Assembly: GCA_034430275.1 (NCBI GenBank)
Contig: DAOUEW010000087.1
Coordinates: 1-7,536, forward strand
Direction of reading: 5' to 3'
Length of the DNA: 7,536 nucleotides
DNA from: JAUVXJ01 sp034430275
Lineage (GTDB): Bacteria; Chloroflexota; Anaerolineae; UBA7937; B3-Chlor
Shown: piece by piece, positions 1 to 5,416 of the stretch
How the letters are laid out: each line of letters begins with the position of its first letter
How positions within the stretch are numbered: the first letter of the stretch is position 1
Position numbers and translations under genes: made by a program
Notes under the pieces: generated by a model
What the model was told of the DNA's origin: nothing
Databases searched by the model: none
Seen by the model: only the letters and a program-made list of their open reading frames with translations

Positions 1-1484
1 GCATCGTCGATCCTCTGGTCCAGGTCGGCATCCAACAGCCACTCGTTCTGCGACCAGGTGGGCGCAGCGTCCGAGTGGTAGCGTACCTTCAGCAGTGAGC
101 CTGCTTCGGGGAAGTCGGCCGATACGTACGTGGTCTGGATGTGAGGGCTGGTATCCAATGAACCTCCCTCTTCCACCATGGACATCCAGGGGGTGGATAC
201 GATGTTGACGTTGATGCCGACGTCAGCCATGTTGGCCTGGAACAGGAGTGCGAACTTCTCCTCGGCCGACACCTCCGTGCACCAGTGTACTTCCACCGGG
301 TACTGATCGAGTTGATCAGCGTACGCCGACAGCGCCAGTTCCTCACGCGCCTTGTCGAGGTCACGCTCGAACACGAAGACATCAGGGTTGTGACCGGCGC
401 AAATCGCGGGAACAGGCCCCTGCGACTGCTGCGTCCCCGGCCACTCCAGACCCACCGCGGCCTCGTAGTCAAACGCGTAGGCCATCGCCCGGCGGAAGTG
501 GACATCGTCGGTGGGCGGCTTCTGGGTGTGGACCATGTAGTAGAACTCGGTGAGGACAGGGAAGGCCACGATGTCGACCCCTTCCAGCTCATCGAGCGCC
601 TCCAGCGCCTCCACGGTCTGCCACTGGTCAGTGATCTCCAACTCCTGCCTCGACATCATCGTGCGGACGGTGGCTGACTCGGTGGTGGCGATGAACCTCA
701 CCTCGTCGGGTGCGTTCTCATCGAACTCGCCGAACCAGTCGTCGTATTTGTCCATCAGGAGGTACTCTTCCAGGGGGAACTCCTTGACCATATAGGGCCC
801 GGAGCCGGCGTCGTGGGTCAGCAGGTACTCCTTGCAATAGTCGCCCTTGTCGCCGTAGGGTCCTGGAGTCACGATGTTCTCCATCACCTCTTGCTCATCA
901 AGAATGTAGAGACGGATCAGACTGATGAGGAAGAGACCGCTTGGCTTGGCAAGCGTGAACTCCACGGTGTAGTCGTCCACCGCCGCCACGCTGTCGACGG
1001 TCCCCAAGAACACATAGGCCAACCCTTCGCCGATCTCCAGCATGCGATTCATGCTGAAAGCAACGTCGCTGGCCGTGAGTTCGCTCCCGTTGTGGAACTT
1101 GACCCCCTCCTTGAGGTGGAAGGTCCAGGTGAGGCCGTCGGATGAGACGTCCCAACTCTCTGCCACGTGGGGATCGACCCCGCCCTCGGTGTTGGGGAAG
1201 ACAAGGCTGTCGTACAGGTTGACCAACGACGAGGTACTGGAGAAATCAGACCCCACCGCAGGGTCTATGTACGTGGGCCAGGCGAAGGTGGCTCTGAAGA
1301 CCCTCTTCTCGGGCGGCGGCGTGGTCGCCTCAGGGGGCGGAGGAGCAGCAGTGGCCTCCGGCGGCGGGGCGGTAGTGGCCTCCTCGGGAGGCGGAGCGGC
1401 GGTGGGGGTGCCACAGCCGGGCAGCATCAGCGCTACCACCACTAGAAGACTCAGAGTGATCCACAGGCAACGTTTCGTAGACAT
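1..1484 (-). CDS. ABC transporter substrate-binding lipoprotein, family 5 (peptide/opine/nickel type), C-terminus off window
   Basis: This is an extracytoplasmic solute-binding protein that would capture its ligand and pass it to an ABC permease. Reading from ATG 1484 gives 494 open codons to the left edge, so the C-terminus is missing (family members are usually about 500-600 residues). Residues 1-23 form a lipoprotein signal peptide: Lys4 and Arg5, a hydrophobic core, then lipobox LPGC with Cys24 as the lipidated residue. Residues 29-59 are a Pro/Glu/Ala/Thr tether with a repeated APPPEAT unit. The SBP_bac_5 signature follows at about residues 109-147 (AESWDVSSDGLTWTFHL, then GVKFHNGSELTASDVAFSM), and VHFRRAMAYAFDYEA near residue 328 fits the family's conserved helix. 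The start is supported by AAGGAGGAG just upstream. The gene lies 73 bases after the M29-like gene with no visible terminator between, so it is probably the next cistron. The ligand is unknown; the M29-like neighbour allows peptides or N-heterocycles. The family call is firm. Confidence 0.93.
   Translation of the reverse strand, partial: MSTKRCLWITLSLLVVVALMLPGCGTPTAAPPPEEATTAPPPEATAAPPPPEATTPPPEKRVFRATFAWPTYIDPAVGSDFSSTSSLVNLYDSLVFPNTEGGVDPHVAESWDVSSDGLTWTFHLKEGVKFHNGSELTASDVAFSMNRMLEIGEGLAYVFLGTVDSVAAVDDYTVEFTLAKPSGLFLISLIRLYILDEQEVMENIVTPGPYGDKGDYCKEYLLTHDAGSGPYMVKEFPLEEYLLMDKYDDWFGEFDENAPDEVRFIATTESATVRTMMSRQELEITDQWQTVEALEALDELEGVDIVAFPVLTEFYYMVHTQKPPTDDVHFRRAMAYAFDYEAAVGLEWPGTQQSQGPVPAICAGHNPDVFVFERDLDKAREELALSAYADQLDQYPVEVHWCTEVSAEEKFALLFQANMADVGINVNIVSTPWMSMVEEGGSLDTSPHIQTTYVSADFPEAGSLLKVRYHSDAAPTWSQNEWLLDADLDQRIDD
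1308..1400 (-). repeat. Repeat coding the APPPEAT tether of the lipoprotein
   Basis: Residues 29-59 of the binding protein consist of units close to APPPEATT: APPPEEATT, APPPEATA, APPPPEATT and PPPE. The DNA is correspondingly repetitive and rich in GGCGG on the plus strand. The segment joins the lipidated Cys24 to the binding domain and probably acts as a flexible, disordered spacer. Copy number could vary between strains through slippage. Confidence 0.7.
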
Positions 1485-1488
1485 TTCT

Positions 1489-1494
1489 CCTCCT
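1489..1494 (-). promoter_or_regulatory. Shine-Dalgarno of the binding-protein gene
   Basis: AGGAGG, inside AAGGAGGAG, lies 4 bases before ATG 1484. It is a near-perfect ribosome binding site and fixes this start. It is much stronger than the sites of the other genes here, in keeping with the high expression that binding proteins usually need relative to the rest of a transport operon. Confidence 0.75.
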
Positions 1495-1557
1495 TATAGC
1501 TCTGCACTCTCGGACTAGGCAGCCAATGAACCTCTCCTCGACATCACCCCCTCTCTC

Positions 1558-2595
1558 TCAGTATCCGGAAACCTCCATCTGTTGACACAACTCAAGCAAC
1601 CGGGGATGCACATAGACCCCTTCGTCCTCCAGTTGCACCTCGTCCGCCCAGACTGAAGGGCTGGTCACGATGCCGTCGGTGTGGCTCGGGGCGCCCAGGC
1701 GGGCCCGCCCTATTCCGAACTGCATACAGCCGAAAAGCCTCTCGTCCTCCAGGATGCTGCCCGTCAGCCGCCTCACCCCCGGGTTGAAACCGTAGCAAGC
1801 GTGGTCCACGAGGTACATCGATGGGTCATCAAAAGCGTCCAGCCACCGCTTGAAGGTCCTTGCCTCTGCACCTCCCTCGATCCCCACGATGCGCCCCTTG
1901 TCGATGGTGATCTCGACCGGATCGGTCAGCAACCCTAGTTCCGCTGGAGGCCATATCGCACCATCGAAGACCAGGGTTCCATCAAAAGTATCAGCCAGCT
2001 CCTCGAACCATGATTGGCCAGCCAACATCTGAGAGTAACCCCCGCCCTCTCCCGCCCCTATCTGGGTGAAGGTAGGCGGCGCTTGGGGATCAGGCTCTAC
2101 CACTAGATCGGTTCCGGCTGGGCTGGTGATGTGGATCTCCCTGGCCTCGTGGGAGAGTTCATAGAGCGCTGACGCCATTCGCTCCAGAACGGGATAGTTC
2201 ACCTCGCCGATGGTCCGCACCATCATGTCCACGTCCATGCCGGCCAGGCAGAAGTGCCGGCAACCCGCAGCCACGGCTTCCTGCTGGGCATCGCTGTACA
2301 GGGTGTAGGCCACAGCGTACTCGATCCACACGTCGGCCTCTTTCAACGCTCGTGCCACCGGCGGAGGAGGGCTCAGGCAGGGGTTGGGCAAGGTCTCATA
2401 CCACATGATGCTGGGCGTCGCGCCCGCAGCGTAGGCAGCTTGCGCAGTGGCCCACACCACCCGCTCGTCACTAGACGTATCGGCGGTGATAACCACCTGC
2501 TCTCCTGGCTTCACGGGCATGGCCTCGTGGAGCAGCTTCCTGGCCGCCGCAGCCAGCTCCAGGCGTCGATACTCTCTCCTGCTCTCCGTTCCCAT
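1558..2595 (-). CDS. M29 aminopeptidase / NicX-like (COG2309) metalloenzyme
   Basis: This is a cytoplasmic metalloenzyme of 345 residues in the superfamily that holds thermophilic M29 aminopeptidases and the ring-cleaving 2,5-dihydroxypyridine dioxygenase NicX. The C-terminal half carries the recognisable blocks: IWPPAELGLLTDPVEITIDKG (about residues 214-234, the first 20 being typical), HACYGFNPG from His265, RRLTGSILEDERLFG, and SHTDGIVTSPSVWADE with His305 and Asp307. His265, His305 and Asp307 match the spacing of the metal ligands I recall for NicX (His265, His318, Asp320). The full Glu/Glu/His/Tyr/His/Asp set of true M29 peptidases is not obvious. ATG 2595 is preferred over an upstream TTG at 2643: it has GAGG 8 bases upstream, and the TTG has no ribosome binding site and would overlap the previous gene. 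The start is 10 bases after the regulator stop, suggesting translational coupling. The product could be a peptidase, a dioxygenase or another hydrolase; only the superfamily is secure. Confidence 0.85.
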   Translation of the reverse strand: MGTESRREYRRLELAAAARKLLHEAMPVKPGEQVVITADTSSDERVVWATAQAAYAAGATPSIMWYETLPNPCLSPPPPVARALKEADVWIEYAVAYTLYSDAQQEAVAAGCRHFCLAGMDVDMMVRTIGEVNYPVLERMASALYELSHEAREIHITSPAGTDLVVEPDPQAPPTFTQIGAGEGGGYSQMLAGQSWFEELADTFDGTLVFDGAIWPPAELGLLTDPVEITIDKGRIVGIEGGAEARTFKRWLDAFDDPSMYLVDHACYGFNPGVRRLTGSILEDERLFGCMQFGIGRARLGAPSHTDGIVTSPSVWADEVQLEDEGVYVHPRLLELCQQMEVSGY

Positions 2596-2603
2596 CTCTA
2601 GAT

Positions 2604-2607
2604 CCTC
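2604..2607 (-). promoter_or_regulatory. Shine-Dalgarno overlapping the upstream stop codon
   Basis: GAGG lies 8 bases before ATG 2595 and shares bases with the TGA of the preceding regulator gene (TGAGG). Ribosomes finishing the regulator would sit on this site, the usual arrangement for coupled translation. It also decides in favour of ATG 2595 over TTG 2643. Confidence 0.55.
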
Positions 2608-3235
2608 AGCCTCTGCCCGCCTGCACCCTCTCCCTCGAGGCAAAAAAGGGAGGCGATACGGCCCATATCAGTGTGCATAGCTGTCCCGATTTGTTGTGCC
2701 AGGAGTGGGGCTGGCTCCCTTGGTAATGGATGCTGTCGCCAGCGTTCAGCCTCCAAACCTCCTCCCCTACCCTGATCTCGAGCTGGCCCTCCGCAATGAA
2801 GACAAATTCCTCTCCCGGATGAGTCTCCTCCTCCGTCCTCATGCCCGGCCAGCAGGTGACTCTACACGGCTCGAACTTGCCTCTCACCGCGCCCGAAGAG
2901 AGGACCTCGTAGGTCACATCGTCCTTCTCGTCGCGGAAGTCCTCGCGGCGCCCCTCCGTCACCACGTGCCAGACGGGGGAAGGATGCTCGAAGAACGATC
3001 TCAGCTCCACCCCCAAGGTCTCGGCTACCGAATGGAGGGTGGTCAGCGAAGGCTTGGCCTTGTTCCTTTCGATCTGAGACAGGTAGCTGGCCGAAAGGCC
3101 CACCATCCTGCCCAGTTGGGCCAGCGTGATCCCCTGTTCGGTGCGGAAAGCCCTCAGCCGGCTCCCCAGATTCTCTGCTCCGCCCTCCGCCTCTACCACA
3201 AATCCCCGCTCCGCTGATTCGCGAATCCGCCTCAT
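2606..3235 (-). CDS. XRE-cupin transcriptional regulator, second of a tandem pair
   Basis: This is a DNA-binding regulator with an N-terminal lambda-Cro/XRE helix-turn-helix and a C-terminal cupin sensor. From ATG 3235 it has 209 residues: a short charged lead, HTH at about 23-78 (LGSRLRAFRTEQGITLAQLG, then GLSASYLSQIERNKAKPSL), and cupin at about 118-195 with HPGEEFVFIAEGQLEIRVG, GDSIHYQG and His177/His180. Cupins of this class bind a small ligand, sometimes through a metal. The start is uncertain. GTG 3346 would give 246 residues and overlap the upstream gene by 28 bases but has no ribosome binding site. ATG 3235 has only a weak site. GTG 3199 has GGAG 9 bases upstream and would give 197 residues, closer to the usual length. 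It is a diverged paralogue of the gene before it and is coupled to the M29-like gene after it, so control of this operon is likely. Confidence 0.9.
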   Translation of the reverse strand: MRRIRESAERGFVVEAEGGAENLGSRLRAFRTEQGITLAQLGRMVGLSASYLSQIERNKAKPSLTTLHSVAETLGVELRSFFEHPSPVWHVVTEGRREDFRDEKDDVTYEVLSSGAVRGKFEPCRVTCWPGMRTEEETHPGEEFVFIAEGQLEIRVGEEVWRLNAGDSIHYQGSQPHSWHNKSGQLCTLIWAVSPPFFASRERVQAGRG

Positions 3236-3289
3236 ACCAAGACGTCTACCGGCGTCACGCGGAAGCGTCAGCCGGCGGCACTCACGCGA

Positions 3290-3320
3290 AGCTGCTAGAT
3301 AGTCACCCCCAAGAGCAGCT
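3290..3320. repeat. Inverted repeat at the junction of the two regulator genes
   Basis: AGCTGCT (3290-3296) and AGCAGCT (3314-3320) form a perfect 7-base inverted repeat around a 17-base spacer, beginning at the TAG stop of the first regulator. No T run follows, so it is not a typical terminator. It could be an RNA hairpin in the leader of the second regulator or an operator. A 7-base match of this kind could also be chance. Confidence 0.25.
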
Positions 3321-3882
3321 AGAAGACTGGAGGCGTCAGCACCCACAAAGCCGTGACCGGCTTCGTGCCCGGATTCTCCAGCCGATGCTTGACCGTAGCC
3401 AGGAAGTGTATGCTGTCCCCTGGAGAGAGATCGTACCGCTCATCACCTATCCAGACTCTGAGCGTGCCATCCAGAACGTAGCCAAACTCCTCTCCAGGGT
3501 GAGCACGATACTCATCTGCGGGGAGGGAGCCATCCTGCGCTTCGATGATCACAATCAGCGACTCCATGACCCGATCGGGGAACTGGGTCGTGAGGAGAGA
3601 ATAGGTGATGGGAGAGCCTTCGAAGCGGAACGTCTCGCGTTGGTCCGCCCGCACGACCTTGGTGGGGTTGACTACCTCGGGGAAGAAATGCGTGATAGGA
3701 ACGTGCAGCGCGCTGGCGATGGAGTAGAGCATGGAGATGGAGGGCGCAGCCCGGTTCCTCTCCAACTGCGAAAGGAACGCCGCACTGCAACCGGTGCTCT
3801 CAGCCAATTTCCCCAAAGTAAGCCGTCTTTCCAGCCGGAGCTCCTTTATTCTCTGACCGATGACCCCAACTGTCGTCCCCAT
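3319..3882 (-). CDS. XRE-cupin transcriptional regulator, first gene of the operon
   Basis: This regulator of 187 residues has an XRE HTH at about 8-62 (IGQRIKELRLERRLTLGKLA, then CSAAFLSQLERNRAAPSISM) and a cupin at about 104-185 (HPGEEFGYVLDGTLRVWIGD, PGDSIHF, His166). The two-domain layout and length are typical of the family, whose members often control uptake and catabolic genes next to them in response to a small ligand. ATG 3882 is chosen because it puts the IGQRIKELR helix at the usual distance from the N-terminus. GTG 3912 has no ribosome binding site and lies inside a promoter spacer. A strong promoter (-35 at 3917-3922, -10 at 3894-3899) would start transcription only a few bases before ATG 3882, giving a nearly leaderless mRNA; a longer transcript could come from the second promoter. 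The position directly below the promoters suggests autoregulation. Identity is firm; the start is fairly likely. Confidence 0.92.
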   Translation of the reverse strand: MGTTVGVIGQRIKELRLERRLTLGKLAESTGCSAAFLSQLERNRAAPSISMLYSIASALHVPITHFFPEVVNPTKVVRADQRETFRFEGSPITYSLLTTQFPDRVMESLIVIIEAQDGSLPADEYRAHPGEEFGYVLDGTLRVWIGDERYDLSPGDSIHFLATVKHRLENPGTKPVTALWVLTPPVF

Positions 3883-3893
3883 GACCAACTTCC

Positions 3894-3922
3894 ATTGTAC
3901 TCCTTTTCCCACTATTTGTCAA
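3894..3922 (-). promoter_or_regulatory. Promoter P2, sigma70 type, proximal, giving a near-leaderless transcript
   Basis: The -35 box is TTGACA (3917-3922, a consensus match). After exactly 17 bases the -10 box is TACAAT (3894-3899, five of six to consensus). The expected start point is near 3885-3888, only about 3-6 bases upstream of ATG 3882. The 17-base spacer contains AAAGGAG, which looks like a ribosome binding site but would not be in the P2 transcript. TATT and AATA flank TGTC over the -35 region at 3913-3924 and could form part of an operator. Confidence 0.65.
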
Positions 3923-3947
3923 TATCTAATTTTCTTAAATAGCAGCA

Positions 3948-3976
3948 AACATAATGGAATGAGACTATTATGTCAA
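3948..3976 (-). promoter_or_regulatory. Promoter P1, sigma70 type, distal
   Basis: The -35 box is TTGACA (3971-3976, a consensus match), followed by a 17-base spacer and TATGTT (3948-3953, four of six to consensus). Transcription would start near 3941, giving a leader of about 60 bases that includes the P2 elements. The sequence is AT-rich against a GC-rich background. It would drive the same operon as P2. The -35 and the bases after it (TTGACATAATAGT) nearly repeat those of P2 (TTGACAAATAGT). Confidence 0.55.
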
Positions 3977-4243
3977 GATCGGAGTCACGCTCAGGGGTAT
4001 GTTGCCCGTGACAGCGAGACCGGCGCATTCCGATTCTTGGCGCGGGTCTGCCTGAGCCTCAGGGGGAGATGGGCAGGAACGAGACGATGGGGCAAGAGAT
4101 CAAGGCCCCTCACATCTGTTGTAACGAAGAACATGGCTCAGGATGAGCACTCAGCAGACGATGATGGCGACTTTGTCGCGCATTCCTGTAACCATAGTTG
4201 CTCTTCTCAATCTATCCGAAGCTTTCGGTCCCTACAGCCCTTG
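3977..4243. other. Noncoding region between the GH114 gene and the operon promoters
   Basis: No convincing gene is visible on either strand; plus-strand open frames here are extensions of shadows across the flanking genes. Small inverted repeats are present: CCTGA/TCAGG at 4051-4063, GGGGC/GCCCC at 4089-4109 with an 11-base loop, and CCGAA/TTCGG at 4216-4228. None is followed by a T run on the minus strand, so none is a clear intrinsic terminator. The change in gene type across this gap suggests separate transcription units on either side. Confidence 0.5.
4216..4228 (-). terminator. Weak hairpin just after the GH114 stop codon
   Basis: CCGAA and TTCGG pair in a 5-base stem with a 3-base loop, about 15 bases past the TGA of the hydrolase gene. 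There is no T tract after it, so it would be at best a weak or Rho-assisted terminator, or a 3'-end stabiliser. Confidence 0.2.
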
Positions 4244-5308
4244 TCACGGGCAGCCCCGGCGCCAGGCGTCCAGGTCACGGTTCTTAAGTATCACACTGAA
4301 GGCTTTTGCCTCGGCTTCTGGACAGACCTCACTCCAGAACTCCCATGTGCTCATCTGGTCGGTATACTCGGCGGCGAATACGGCTTTCCCGGCCGCGATG
4401 AAAGGCTCCATCTCGTGGCACCAGTCATCGACAAAGCAGTCTTCGGTCATCGCCCAGTCAAAGTAGGACCACAGGTCCTCTACTTGGTCATCGTCGTTCT
4501 TGAGGCCGATGGACAGGCCACGGGCGTGGGCTTCGTCGGCCAGCCAGATGTTGTACTCCAGTTGATCCTGGTACGTGAGCGGAAAGCCGGTATCGTTGGT
4601 GAAACCATCAATGTTGTCCGGTTCGATGCCGTCGAAACCCTTCGCTTTGCACAGGTCGAAGCGAGCGCGGATGATGGGAGCCAGCAGGTCGATCTGGCGG
4701 ATGTCCAGCCACTTCTCGTCAGGCCAGCCCTCGTAGTCATTGCCGATGACCGACTCTGGGAACTGATACGCGTCGGGGCGCCAGTCCTCCCAGGAACCTA
4801 CACTGACGTAGCAGAAGACCTTACGCCCCTCTGCGTGCAGCGCGGCCACTGTGCTGGCGTCATTGTCAAACATGTCGATGTCGTACATGTCTACGTCGAA
4901 CGACGGGTCTATGGGAGGATCCGTTAACTGCCACTGCCACGTGGGGTTGACCGGCGGTTTCCACCAGGTCGGCGACGTTCCGGCGCAGCCCTTGAGAATG
5001 AGGGGCATATAGATAGATGGCGGGGCAGAAGAGGGAGTCGCCATGCTCCAGAGACCCTCCGGGCTCGCGTTGCTGTCCTCGTGGAACAGCGTGAGCAGGA
5101 GGGTCCGGCTGTCAGGGGAGAAGGCCGGGTTCTGTGCGCTTTGTGGAGCGTCAAGGGCGTAGGCAAGTTCGGCTCTGCCGGATCGATCACCGGGCAGGTC
5201 GGCGGCTCGAGGCCGAATGCTGTCGCACTTGGCGCCGCTGGCCACCAACAGTACGAGCAGAACCATTGGCCCCAAATGGTTGACCCTATAGGACTGGCTA
5301 CGGCTCAT
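4244..5308 (-). CDS. Secreted GH114 glycoside hydrolase (endo-alpha-1,4-polygalactosaminidase family)
   Basis: This exported protein of 354 residues has a C-terminal GH114 (COG3868) TIM barrel. Characterised family members cleave alpha-1,4-linked galactosamine polymers such as fungal galactosaminogalactan. Residues 1-28 are a signal peptide (Arg-containing lead, hydrophobic core MVLLVLLVASGA). Residues 60-73 (NPAFSPDSRTLLLT) look like a single PD40/WD40-like blade. IYMPLILKG at 99-107 precedes the barrel at about 108-354. Family marks are WQWQLTDPPID, VDMYDIDMFDND, VFCYVSVGSWEDWRPDA, GFDGIEPDNIDGF (Asp226, Glu229) and MTEDCFVDDWC (Glu289); Asp226 and Glu289 are the best candidates for the catalytic acid pair, by inference. 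The start ATG 5308 has GAGG 9 bases upstream. The gene lies 108 bases after the kinase gene. A role in degrading or remodelling an amino-sugar matrix is possible, but many GH114 homologues are untested. Confidence 0.88.
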   Translation of the reverse strand: MSRSQSYRVNHLGPMVLLVLLVASGAKCDSIRPRAADLPGDRSGRAELAYALDAPQSAQNPAFSPDSRTLLLTLFHEDSNASPEGLWSMATPSSAPPSIYMPLILKGCAGTSPTWWKPPVNPTWQWQLTDPPIDPSFDVDMYDIDMFDNDASTVAALHAEGRKVFCYVSVGSWEDWRPDAYQFPESVIGNDYEGWPDEKWLDIRQIDLLAPIIRARFDLCKAKGFDGIEPDNIDGFTNDTGFPLTYQDQLEYNIWLADEAHARGLSIGLKNDDDQVEDLWSYFDWAMTEDCFVDDWCHEMEPFIAAGKAVFAAEYTDQMSTWEFWSEVCPEAEAKAFSVILKNRDLDAWRRGCP

Positions 5309-5416
5309 CTGCTCGTGCCTCTACGTCCACGGGGCTCTGGGGGTCCGGCTCAACATTGGGCGTGCCTGTGCCCCGCAGAACGACTCTGGAGCTGGCACCT
5401 TGGCGCGGAGCGTCTT

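Noticed and set aside
248..1518. Plus-strand and alternate-frame open frames across the binding-protein gene
   Set aside because: Their products are low-complexity, Arg/Pro/Ser-rich or Gly-rich translations expected from shadows of a GC-rich gene; the frame from ATG 1484 carries the SBP_bac_5 motifs.
1547..1560. GA-dinucleotide tract after the M29-like stop codon
   Set aside because: It is only about four CT repeats on the plus strand followed by a C run, too short to treat as a meaningful repeat.
2596..2643. TTG 2643 as start of the M29-like gene, adding 16 residues
   Set aside because: It has no ribosome binding site, would overlap the upstream regulator, and the added residues are not family-like; ATG 2595 fits better.
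4089..4109. GGGGC/GCCCC inverted repeat as a terminator
   Set aside because: The stem is 5 bases with an 11-base loop and there is no T run on either side.
3860..4927. Plus-strand open frame of 355 codons
   Set aside because: It runs antisense through the regulator start, the noncoding gap and the GH114 gene, has no recognisable domain, and the minus-strand genes beneath it are clear family members.
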